This document shows positions 34,005-44,485 of a stretch of 64,000 nt of DNA, piece by piece. Position 1 is the first letter of the stretch. Every line of letters starts with the position of its first letter. The stretch covers positions 1 to 64,000 of the forward strand of contig JASAND010016413.1 in the NCBI GenBank assembly GCA_030248195.1. The letters are read 5' to 3'. The position numbers were made by a program, and so were the translations under genes. The DNA is from Trissonchulus latispiculum. Its lineage: Eukaryota; Nematoda; Enoplea; Enoplida; Ironidae. The notes under the pieces are model-generated. The model made no database searches. It was not told where the DNA came from and saw only the letters and a list, made by a program, of their open reading frames with translations.

Positions 34005-35868
34005 TAGTAAACAGTAAACCAAGCGGGGTATTTATTACACAAGTTTTTTGCTCTCTTCTTCCAACTTTATTTGGTGATAAGCTCTAGACATATCGAGCTT
34101 AGAGAAACATGTACACCCGTTCAAATTTAGAAGCATTTCTCCTACTCGCGGTAAAGGATGGGAGTCAACTTCTATTTGAGGATTTACAGTCACTTTGAAA
34201 TCTGCACACACCCTAATGGTGCCATTCGGCTTTACAATGGGAACAATCGGCGCAGCCCACTCCGAATGTGGAACAGGCTTTAAAATGCCCTCGGCTATTT
34301 CTTTTTTAAAGTATCCGCAACTTTGCCTGTCATCGAAAATGGAATAGAGCGGGAGTTGAAAAATTTCGGGTTTGCATCCCTTTTCAATGTAAGTTTGGCA
34401 CCTGCCAAATTCAGTTACCCCAATTCTTTATCGAAAATATCTTTATACTTTTTATATAGAAGTTCGTCCAACCCGTCAGGCAAATCAAAAGATTTAAGTT
34501 TGTGTACCTGTTTCCTCGCAACCTTTTCCCAGTCCACTTTAACTTGTGACAACCACGGACGACCAATCAACGATGGCTTATCTCCATCGACAACGTACAG
34601 ATCGCAGTAGATGTTATCGTCTTTGTCATTTAGTCGTACCGGGACAGTAGCTTTCCCCAAAACTGGAACGAATTGCTTTGTGTACGTCTGTAGTCGGACA
34701 GTTGCTTGTTGTAACCCCAAATCTTTTCCGATTTTCTTCCAGGTCGAATGGCTGACAATGGAAATACTTGCTCCAGAATCTATTTCCATGTCCAACCAGA
34801 CACCATTAACTTGGCAGCAAGCATCCAAGGATTCGTTTTATGTTGAATATTGCATAAGTTCCATACTACGTCGTCCTCAGGTAATTCGTTTCCGCTTGAC
34901 TCTTCATTCTTTTCGTCGGTGCCTCTGCCTCTGCCTCTGCCCAGTGATTAGATGCATTTCTCGAGACCTTTCTGGCTTGCAATGCATTTGGCTGTCGCTT
35001 TACAGTTTCTTTTCCTCTGCTGCGACAAACCCGGGCAAAATGTCCATTTTTCCACAGATATTACATTCCTTGTCTTTAGCCGGACAAGCATGGTTATCCT
35101 GCCATTCCCACCCACATCTGGAACACTTGCTTGCCTGCGCGCGAGAACTTCCAGGGTGTTTGACGGCACTAACAGTGTTACAAATGTTATGAACCTCGGC
35201 CGTAGATCTGTGTTGTTGCAATTTGGAGGCATCTAACACTGATGTCTCCAAAGTCAGCGCTAATTTCACGGCTCTGAAAAATGACATTTCTTTCTCACTC
35301 AAAAGCTTGCGTTGTATACCAACATTCGCCAGTCCGACAATGAATCTGTCCCTTAACAGTTCATCTAAAGAATTCTGCCCAAAGCCCGCCTTTGTTGCTA
35401 ATCTTCGGAGCCGTGCCACAAAATCACACATCTTTTCAGATTTCTCTTGAAATGCTGAATGGAATTTGAATCTTTCCAAAACCTTTGTAGGCTCTGGGTC
35501 CAGGTGTTCCTTTAAAGCTGCACACAACTCTTCCTATGTTTTCTCTTTAGGGAGGGATGGGGCGATCAAAGACTTAAAAACGTCATAGGTTGTGGGTCCA
35601 ATGATAGCTACAAGGTAAGCTACTTTTGTAGCATTGCCCTGTATTTGCTTCACAGTCAATGCCGCATCCAGCCGCTCCTGATACGAAGTCCAGCTTTCGC
35701 TCGAACCATCCTAGGGCGAAAAGTGCTATGATTCCATTTCACTCGCAGCGTCAATTTAGTATTGCTGCGTAACTACTGCATTTAATGACATATGATAAAA
35801 TAGTCAAATTCCTAGGATTGGAACAAATCCCAACACAAAAAGCACAAATAGTCCCAATACTACAACTT
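34005..35868 (-). pseudogene. Decayed Ty3/gypsy retrotransposon fragment (gag, protease, start of RT)
   Basis: Reading on the minus strand, a Gag region runs from about 35760 to 35000. It is followed by Cys/His knuckle motifs near 35150-35050, a retropepsin-like domain at 34828-34415 with the DSGAS active-site motif and an IGRPWL flap-like segment, then the N-terminal part of reverse transcriptase ending near 34010. In-frame stops are visible at 35711-35713 and 35534-35536. Frame changes occur between Gag and protease and again near 34320 and 34040. RT is cut off before its catalytic YXDD motif; no RNase H, integrase or LTR is present. It cannot be active. It is bounded on both sides by a 36-bp direct repeat belonging to the surrounding DNA element. 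Confidence 0.85.
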
Positions 35869-35904
35869 GTACTGAACATGCTAGACATGCTCGGTTCATT
35901 AACT
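35869..35904. repeat. 36-bp direct repeat, right of the retroelement fragment
   Basis: Second copy of the repeat at 33969-34004, here continuing into the intact palindromic core of the element. Confidence 0.85.
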
Positions 35905-36496
35905 CGGGACACCCCCGTAACTTCGGGGGGGGGGGTCCCACCTAACACTATTTACACGCTTTCATATAAGCGTGTGTCTGCTCGCTGATTGGCCCATTAG
36001 CATAAGGCTTACTGTAGGTAATTTATCAGTCATTTTAATTAATTAATTATAACTTTAATTGGGTTTAGTGCAATTAAAAAACTAATTCGACAACTTTGTA
36101 GCATTTTTTCTGCTCTTTCCAATGATATAAAAATTGTTGCAGATTACATTCCTAAGAATTTTTGTATAGTGCAACAATTTTTATATGTTTAGAAAGAGCA
36201 GAAAAAATGCTACAAAGTTGTCGAAATAGTTTTTTAATTGCACTAACCCAATTAAAGTTATAATTAATTTATTAAAATGACTAATAAATTACCTACAGTA
36301 AGCCTTATGCTAATGGGCCAATCAGCGAGTAGTCACACGCTTATATGAAAGCGTGTAATTAGTGTTAGGTGGGACCCCCCCCGGAATTTATAGAGGGGGG
36401 GGGTCCCGAGTTAATGAACCGAACAAGCCTAGCATGTTCAGTACATAGTAGTGTAAGAGATTCTTAATCTTATCTATTATGTACTCTTGGTACCGC

Positions 36497-38483
36497 TATT
36501 AGCTGACAAAAATCGTTTATTTTCGCCTGTACATCGGAGAAGGAAATGAAAGAGTATTCCTTGCTCAAAGGGAAGACGAAATGGAAAGCAATTCGCTAAG
36601 CAGCAATTTTTTATGAGAGTCCTCAACGATTGCAAGTATCCAGCACTTGGGGGCAGAGTAAATCTGTGTTAATGAGAACCCTTGCTAATTTTTTAGGAGG
36701 AAGGAGTGTTATGAATTTTCGGCTTTTCAAAAACAGGGAAGTGGTAAACATTTACACATTTTCTCGTCGAAGTATCCTGTTGCGTCATAATAAGCGGAAG
36801 AAATCTTGGTAATGTTGAAATAATAATGCGTTGCTTAAACATAATTGGTGAACATCAATAGGTAAACATCAATTGGTCAACTGAATAAATTGGGCAAAGC
36901 CCATGATTCACTTCATCTCGTGAGTTTTAATTTTCTCATTAGCATAATATTTGAAAGCCCATAATTTGTTGATGATCGTCTCATCTGTGGCGAGCGCTGG
37001 CTAACCAACGTTTTGCTCTCACTTCAGGTGCGTATGGCAATTTTAGACTGATTGTATCCTTAATTGTGCTCAAAACAAGAAAATTATTGCCTCCGTATTG
37101 CAGAAATTTGACAAAATTTTCTAACTTAATTGGTCAGATCATTGAGCCCTTGCTCTGTATATATATATAGTACCGCTTCGTGTCAGTAGTTCGTGTTGAA
37201 ATTGTCGTGCCATTCTATTTCTGATCCAATTAAACAGATACTTGCAGTTCCAGGTAACAATTACACGTTTCTCAACTGAGCATATTGCTCTGTTGTTGAA
37301 GGCAGACTTCTACTTCTACCCACAAGATTACCGCTGTTTTCATTAGTGCTCACAAGCGATGGAGTACTTGGAAAAAGCGAACCGTCAACCGAACCATGAG
37401 CGAGCGAAGTTAAGCAATTGGGAAATGTTGCACGAGATCCTCAAAGCCCGAGGAGCGTTCTAAGGGTCAGCTTAGGTGATCGCTTAGGAGAACGGAGTTT
37501 CAAAAGATTCTCCTAAGTTGTTGGAGTGGTAACGCGACCACTGCTAACTTTTCTTCTACATACGTTTGGAGTAGCGCCAGCTAAATTCAGGAAAATCGAT
37601 TGAAACGGGTATAGGACATGAAGGAAGTGTACGAGGTCTTCTAAACTGACTCGATAACTTCCAGACATCCTCCTAACACATTTTTACTTTAAATATTGAA
37701 ATAGTCAAAATGTAAAGTCAAAACAGTTGTTTCCTTGCTAGTTGTTTGCCGCTGTTAATAATTGTCTTACTGAATGATCGGACAAAAGTTTTGATTTTTA
37801 TATTATGAACACGATATTATTAAACCGAAGAAGGAGCAAAAATATTTCTTGTTCCTGTTCCATTTTAATTAGAGCTGCAAATTTAGGTTGTTTGCTTGGA
37901 ACTTTCCAATAACTGCCGCTGTGAGGTCTATCTCGGCATTTTATGACACCCATGGCCTGATTAAGACAAGACAAACGAGCCTGAGTTGGGCTATAAAAGT
38001 GTATACTGTAAATTCTGTTTTGAGGAAGTGCTTTTACCTTTGGCGATGGACTTCTTTTGTTACTCTTCATTTGATTTTTTTCTATTTGCAAAGAAGTTTT
38101 CGCCCTGTGATAATGTCGTTTCTCGGACTAACTGCAGTTCTAACATGTCCTTTCCATTCCTTCATGAACAATCACTATAAATCAAAGTAGAACTTAAATT
38201 CATTAATAGATTGCAAATCTATGATTAGTTAAGAAGCTCAAGCAATTCCTCCGAGTTTCAAGTAACACGATTCCACGCGACGGAGACGCGTTGATGTAGT
38301 ATTGGAATTGGATCATAAATGATCACCAGTAGTCTATGTACGTTCCGCAGGACTGGTCTTTAACACTGTGCAGATCCGTTTTTTCTGTTTTGTGTACCCA
38401 CGATTTATTCACACACCCAAGCAATGTGGTAAAAAGAAGTGAAAGAGCGGCCCAGCCCCTCCCCTCTGGAGTACGTATGAGAC
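36497..38483. other. Intergenic; possible small gene near 37150-37463
   Basis: A TATATATATATAG box sits near 37160. About 200 nt later a 35-codon frame (37359-37463) starts MEYLEKANRQPNHERAK and is rich in charged residues. It matches nothing I know and could be chance. No other coding signal is supported. Confidence 0.25.
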
Positions 38484-39122
38484 CAAGAGTTTATAATAGG
38501 AAGAGTAAGACGCTCAGCGCTTCCTAGTAGAATAAGCTTGCAATATGCTCGAAACATTAAGGCCGGAATCTAGGGGGGCTCTCAGCGTGCAAACATGCTA
38601 CGCTGACATTTTTCAAAAACGAACGTTTTCGACAAATTAAATACTGTAACTTGAGCTAGGAAAGTCGTACATACAGCAATAATTTTGATATCATTGGGTT
38701 GCGTAGAAGAGGATCTTTTTAACATAATTCAAATTGCACAGTTCGGCTAAGACAGTCTTTTACATATCCGGCAATAAAACATTCTTTCCACGAAAAATCT
38801 TGGAATTTCATTTCTTCAAAATGCCTTTCATTGTTGCCGGATTCATAAGAGATTGCCTGAACCGAACTATATAGTTTTTATACCATTCAAAAGATCTCGT
38901 TCTACGCAACAATGCATTATAATGATATACAAATTATTGATATACGATTTTTCTAGCTCAAGTATTTAATTTGTCGAAAACACCAATTTTAGAAAAATGC
39001 CAGCGTAGCATATTTACACGCTGAAAAGCCCCCCGAGATTTCGGTCTTTAATGTTTCGAGCATTGCAAACTTATTCAATTAGGAAGCGCTGAGTGTCTTA
39101 CTCTTCGTATTATAAACTCTTG
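38484..39122. mobile_element. Inverted-repeat element, CAAGAG family, copy 3
   Basis: The ends CAAGAGTTTATAATAGGAAG and its near-complement bound a 639-bp palindromic element. The arms share GCTACGCTG, TTTCGACAAATTAAATAC and CTAGGGGGGCT-like words in mirrored order. The 7-bp flanks ATGAGAC and GTAGGAC agree at 4 of 7 positions. The ends match the element at 19584-21164, the other sub-branch of the family. Confidence 0.75.
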
Positions 39123-39133
39123 GTAGGACTGAG

Positions 39134-39394
39134 TTGTGGGAGGTGAAAACTTCCTTACTCTTTCCTAGCGTAAGCATACACTCTCTCTGTTTTTTTTTTT
39201 TTTTCTCGCTCCTTCTTTTTTCTTCTTCTTGTCATTACTTTTTTTTTTTTTTTTTTACATCCGCAACAAAAAGAAAAACCCTAGTGGGGGCGGGGCGCTG
39301 GTTTCGGTTGTGGAGGGAGGAGAGTGGTAATTGTCATAAACATCGTGCTTTTTGTTTTGTTGTGGGTTAGTTTGTTATAAAAAATATATATTTG
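39134..39394. other. Low-complexity stretch next to the retroelement
   Basis: Long T runs (39191-39206 and 39239-39256), CT-rich blocks and then G/T-rich sequence resemble the suspect sequence at 19970-21125. It directly precedes the 5' LTR and may hide the true left border and its target duplication. Confidence 0.5.
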
Positions 39395-39919
39395 TGTAAT
39401 GAAAATGAATGTTTTGTCGCATGATTTTATTTGATAAAGGAACAGTTTCGACTTAACACGGAATTTTAAATCTTGGATTCTGCTGGAAATTGGGAAGGGA
39501 ATGAAATCTACAATGGAATGAATGTGTCTGATTGCCACCTTAACTGTATTTTTTATGATTGCCATAGTTAAGACATGAATTTCGGGGAAAATTAATTGGA
39601 ATGAAGTTTCAAATTTAAGTTGGGTTGTTTCGAGCTGGCAGTTAACTTTTACTAATTATGCTGTTGCGGGACAGCTAGGTAGAGGCCCGTTGGGTGCCGC
39701 TCCCCAGGCGGATTGGCAGGTGTAGAACGACTGTCAATGATTAGTGCAGAGCACGGTCCACTCATTAATTTAAGTTAATTAAAGGGATTCTGCTATTATG
39801 GCCAAAACAACCCAACATGGTCAGAAAAAAGGCCAGTGTTCGCTCACTGTACGTCGAAATGCAATCAAAGTTTGTTACATCTAAATAGATCAAGACCTGC
39901 TCTTGCGATTTATAAAAGA

Positions 39920-40730
39920 AAAGCAACCTATTCTGTGGTTCGTTCTAATTTTACAAGCCATTTTCAAACTTCATATGGAGATTACAAAGTTACTTTCAGG
40001 TTTTGCCCATATCCGTGGTTTTCGCTTAATTACTCGTTAATTAACATAATTAATTAGTATAATTTTTATATCATTAAAACCAGCAAGCTTTGCTCTTTCA
40101 GAGTATCCAAAAATAGTTACCCTTTCTGTGGTTCGATTTCACTTTACAAGCTGATTTGCAAGCCACCTACTGAAGCTCCAGTTGGCCTCCAGATTTGGTT
40201 TGTCACAGGGTTTCTAATCAAAGTTGCGTGTTAATTAACATCAATAATTAGGTTAAAACTTTTATAAATAAAATCAGCCAGTCTTCCTCTTTAAAACAAG
40301 CACAAAATAATTGGTGCTTCTGTGGTTCGATTTCATTTTACAAGCTGATTTGCAAGCCACCTACTGAAGTTTAGGTTGGCCTCCAGACTTGGATGGTCCT
40401 AGTGCTTCTAATTAAAGTTTCATATTAATTAACATCAATAAGTAGGTTAAAACTTTTATAAATCAAATCAGCAGTCCTTCCTCTTCAAAATAAGTACAAG
40501 ATAATTGGTGCTTCTGTGGTTCGATTTTATTTTACAAGCTGATTTGTAAGCCACATACTGAAGTTCAAGTAGGCCTCCAGACTTGGATGGTCCTAGTGGT
40601 TTTAATTAAAAGTTTCACACTAATTAACATCAATAATGAGGTTAAAACTTTTATGAATGGACTCAGCAGGTCTTCCTCTTTAAAACAAGCACAAAATAAT
40701 TAGTGCTTCTGTGGTTCGATTTTGCGTTAT
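39920..40730. repeat. Tandem repeats of about 180-200 bp inside the LTR
   Basis: The word TTCTGTGGTTCG recurs near 39930, 40118, 40319, 40513 and 40699, each followed by TTTTACAAGC-like sequence and then AATTAACATCAATAA. The same array is present in the 3' LTR (54955-55760). Confidence 0.8.
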
Positions 40731-41036
40731 GCTTGATTTTCTGACCTAACCGGGAGAGCTCGGCTCGTCCCTCAAGTATTGTGATTATTAATAGTTTAAA
40801 CTTCATTTTAAGTTTAATTAAAGTTTATATTTAGTTAAGTTAATCCATATTCTAGCTAATTAATTAATGAAAGTTAAGTTAATTAAGTTTAAAGTTTAAT
40901 TAATTTGGTTTTTATTGGTTTTAAAGCAAAAGGGAAGCTCGGCTTGCCCTTTCACTGAACTTAACTGGTTTTTGCTTAGCTAGTGTGGAATTCTTTTGAA
41001 GTTTTTCTCTTTTGCAAAGTTTTGGTTTTGTAATTT

Positions 41037-42300
41037 AAGGGAAGACTTTTATGTCTTCCCTTATTGCCAATTTGGAGTAACAGATGTGATACTTTTATAA
41101 CTGTACAAACTTTCCGCTCTCTGAGTCCAGCTCGGCTGAGACTCAAAGGCAAAAGAAAAAGAGGAAAACTGATAAAAGTTTGAAGAAAAGTTTTTATTTT
41201 AATTCATGTCTTAGCTCTAGTTGTTTGTATTTTGTATTGTGTATTTGTATTTTGTACAAGGCTCGTACCTACTAACTTTTAATTAATTACCTACCTAATC
41301 AGCAGTCTCTAAGTTTTAATTCAGGGGACCCTCTGGTCCAGGTTTTAAGGTGTTGCGTCTTGTTTTTCTCTTTTAGCGAGAAATTGACGTAGTGTCAATT
41401 TCTCGCCTGAGTGCGTTTGCTTTGATGTTATCTTCTTAATTTTTCTCCCTAATTTTACAATAGGGGAAAGGGATTAGTTTAATTGCCCTTTCCCCTTTAA
41501 CGTAAACACTTGAGAGCCCGCTCAAAGTCACGTTATGATTACAACTAATTTGACCCAATCAGAATCATTTAAGTGCGCGCCTTTTGCGCGGAGGACAATT
41601 TCGGCCAATCAGACGAATGATTGCCGAAATTGTCATGATTGACAGGTAGACTTGTTTTGAACATCAGTCTTACCTCGTCTTCCGAACCGTACGGCCGCTT
41701 TTGGCCTCTCCCTACACTCCCCCCGTTTTCTTTAACATAGGGCGTCACTATGCCCAAATTTTCCCCCCACCCTGGAACGGGGCTAGTGTATTAACACTAG
41801 CCCCTTGTCAATTTTTTCTTGGGGTTTTAGTTTAGGAGGGGGTTTAGGTTTATTTCCCACCTTAGGTCTTCCCCCCTTTCTTTTTCTCTTCCCATTACCT
41901 AGTTTTTTAAAGGCGATTTCCCTCTTTTTCTGGGAATCGCCTCTGAGATTACAGGACCCAGAGGTCCTTTTCAAAAATACCCCTGAGATTGCCCCTTAAA
42001 CTAAACTATTTTATTCTACTGTTATAAATGATTCTGATTTGTAATATCTGTCTAGATATTACCTGGGTCGCGTGGATTTCCGAAAGGAAATCCACTGAGA
42101 AGCTTGGACTTTTGGGAACTCTCCCAAAAGTCCCCAAACTTCACTTTCAATTAAAATTTCTTCAATTTTAACCACAGAACGCACTCTCAAACTTTTACTC
42201 CATTTTACGCACTTTTCAAACTTTCAATCTCAGCTTCTTAGGGATAATTTCCTGGACCCAGGAAATGTCGTGTTAGGATCTTTCTCTGAAAGATCCTAAC
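41037..42300. repeat. Array of ten perfect stem-loops in the 5' LTR
   Basis: Stem-loops with arms of 9-17 bp lie at 41037-41062, 41376-41406, 41463-41495, 41594-41634, 41779-41804, 41911-41942, 42072-42095, 42106-42134, 42246-42265 and 42272-42300. Example arms are GCGAGAAATTGAC (41376) and GTTAGGATCTTTC (42272). The arm sequences are all different. The first five also occur in the 3' LTR (56069-56824); the rest fall in the stretch missing there. Confidence 0.85.
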
Positions 42301-44110
42301 GGTTTTAACCCATTTGATTCAGGTTGAGTCCAAGCCTAGCCCCGCCCTTCCTGGATCACACGCCTGGCCTGCACTGGATCTGCTGCCTTTCGATATTGCC
42401 GGTCCTGCTGCTACCAGTCTGAATTTCCGAGATTTTGGATCCCCGATCCTGCCATTCTTCCGCCGCCGCCTGTGTAAGATTAATCCTGATTCCCCTGGTC
42501 CTGTCTTTTGATCCAGATCTCTCTCTCTCAGTCTCTGGAATTCCCGGAGTCAAAGGTTCTTTGAAGTAGTAACTTTGTTTCTTTCTGAACTGCCTACGGG
42601 ATAAACAGTCTGCCAGGGCAGAGCGGGGTGCACATTCATCAGTTCAACAACAGGGTGATTTATCCGACACCCTTTCATCAGTTCTGTCAGCAAGGGTGAT
42701 TTGTCCGACACCCACGTTCGGTCATCTATTGAATTTGCCGTGCACACCCGTTCCCCCTGGTTGAGGCTTGCTCCCTCGACCTGACGTCTGATCATCAAAG
42801 CTGTCCTTAGCGAACTTCCAGCCGCTTCACGGCTCTGAGGGTCTGTTGCAAGACCGATCAAACTTTCGGTTGTGGGCTGAGTTGGGAAATCCCCAATCAA
42901 GAAGAAAGAAGAATAAGGTTTACTCTTGAACTCTCAAAACAGTTATGCATTCTTTTGTCGTCGCTATTGTTTTCTCTGTTTTCTTGTGTATTTAAATCTT
43001 GTTGAATCTAAATTCTGAACCTTTTGGGGAAATCTAAAAGCCCTTAAACTTATTTCTAAAATTCATGCGAATTATCCGTTGGCCGCTTCCTTAGGCAGGA
43101 AGTAGGATATTAGCGTCTGGCTGTCTGCCGAGTGGGCAGTCAGAACTAATATCTACAGCCCTGGGAAGGGTGGAAACTGTGCAAGGTTAACTGCATCCAT
43201 TAAAATAAAAGCAAATCGGACACCATAAGCAGATAGGTGGACCTACTCGATATCTTAGTATTTGAGATTTAATATAGTGATCATTTATCAGAAACCAGAC
43301 TCGATATTAAAGACTAGTTCATTCTTAAGTTTGTAGGTTTCGAGTTTTAATCTAAGTTCCATTTCTTCCAGGGTTCTTCTGTAAAACTTTCTCTGTAGGG
43401 ACAGTTCGTAGGTCAGACTGCTGGTTAGGTCTGGGTTATCATCCTGGTCTACTTTTAAAGCTTAGGTCTAATAAATTGGTACGAGCCTTAGGAATCAGGT
43501 TTTAGCTGTTTTTGTCTGTGTGCGCTTATTGAAGTTATTGAGCATTCGCTTGCAGCTTTAATATCTTGTGCGCAGTGTATCCTTTCAGAATTCAGTAACT
43601 GTTTGTTGTATTTTGAATCAGTTTAGACAGTTGATGATTCTTGTGCTGTACCTATTATCTACATTACCTACGGTCTGTATCTTATCATTTCTATTTCGTC
43701 TGCCTATAACTCTTGTACATTAAACCCTAAAATTTATAGGTTCTGTGGTTCTTTCTATAGGATCTTAGGGTATAGAGTAGCTTTGATTAGAATCTTAGGC
43801 AGGATTTATCAGTGTGGCATCCAGTCTTGTTTAGTAGTTAAGTTGGTTTTGAAAGTTGAGATAGCGAATTAAAGATTACAAAAGAGTGGGCTTCAGATAA
43901 ACAGTTGTTCACTAGACTTGTATTGAAATTGAACGGAAAACGGAGCTTGGAGGTTCGAACTCACGGTCTAACGCGGACAAATCCCAGATTGGGTAGACCC
44001 AAACCAGGCTACTTGATCTGAAGGATCTAAGAGGTGACCCAGAGTCTCTCGCCTGTTCGCACCGCTGTTAGTGCTCTAAATCCAGTGCAGCTACTTTTGA
44101 GGCCTAAGTC

Positions 44111-44116
44111 AATAAA
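44111..44116 (+). promoter_or_regulatory. AATAAA signal near the LTR end
   Basis: AATAAA 33 nt before the LTR terminus; the same hexamer lies at 58036-58041 in the 3' LTR, where it would define the RNA 3' end. Confidence 0.6.
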
Positions 44117-44159
44117 TTTAGAAGTTTGATTTCACTGTAAGCACTACAGCAACAATTTT

Positions 44160-44177
44160 TGGAGGCCCTGGTGGGAC
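44160..44177 (+). promoter_or_regulatory. Putative primer-binding site
   Basis: TGGAGGCCCTGGTGGGAC begins 11 nt after the LTR end. Its complement has the form of a tRNA 3' end (CCCAC of a T stem, a 7-nt acceptor strand, a discriminator base and CCA). The tRNA is not identified; the tRNA-Thr at 27697 does not match. The 11-nt gap is larger than usual. Confidence 0.5.
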
Positions 44178-44485
44178 TTGTTCTTGCTAAGTTCAGTGAG
44201 TACGATTTGAATCAGATCTTATTGTAGAGGTAAGAAGAGGTTCAAGACTTACTGTACGGTTTCCTAGTTTACAGTGTTAGTTTAGTACAACCATCTGAAG
44301 ATTTTGCTTTTCCCTTCACAAATTTTTTCTCACTTTCTTCATTAGTCTTGCTGTGTGTGGCTGATTGTCTGATTAAGTGTTTGCTGATCAAAGTTCTTAG
44401 TTTATTAATCGGCTCGTACCTTAGTTAGTACCTTCTGTTTTTTCCTCCATATTTAAGACTAGCGTTATCTAGTCCAAATTAAATT

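Larger units (their letters stand above)
32037..36489. mobile_element. Inverted-repeat element, CAAGAG family, copy 2, with two insertions
   Basis: The left end CAAGAATACATAATAGAT and the right end complement CAAGAGTACATAATAGAT are flanked by a perfect 7-bp duplication GTACCGC (32030-32036 and 36490-36496). The left arm is split by a Harbinger-like element (32073-33948), resumes at 33949, is then split by a retroelement fragment (about 34005-35868), and restarts at 35869. The core 35869-36489 is one long palindrome with a G/C hairpin in each arm and a near-perfect centre around 36150. No transposase is encoded. Confidence 0.85.
39395..44148 (+). repeat. 5' LTR, about 4.75 kb
   Basis: Starts TGTA and ends TACA. 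It contains a TTTATAAAAG box near 39909, a block of 180-200 bp tandem repeats (39920-40730), ten perfect hairpins (41037-42300), and an AATAAA at 44111-44116 close to the 3' end. It matches 54428-58072 closely, except that about 1.1 kb (41820-42985) is absent from the 3' copy. No LTR-encoded protein is evident; the frames inside it are short and not conserved. Confidence 0.85.

Noticed and set aside
34611..35236. Plus-strand frames of 193 and 94 residues
   Set aside because: Antisense shadows of the Ty3/gypsy fragment, whose protease and Gag motifs are on the minus strand.
34005..35868. Active retrotransposon
   Set aside because: In-frame stops, frame changes, truncated RT, and no LTRs or integrase.
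39920..40730. CRISPR-like array from regularly spaced repeats
   Set aside because: The whole 180-200 bp unit is repeated, not a short repeat with unique spacers, and the sequence is a eukaryotic LTR.
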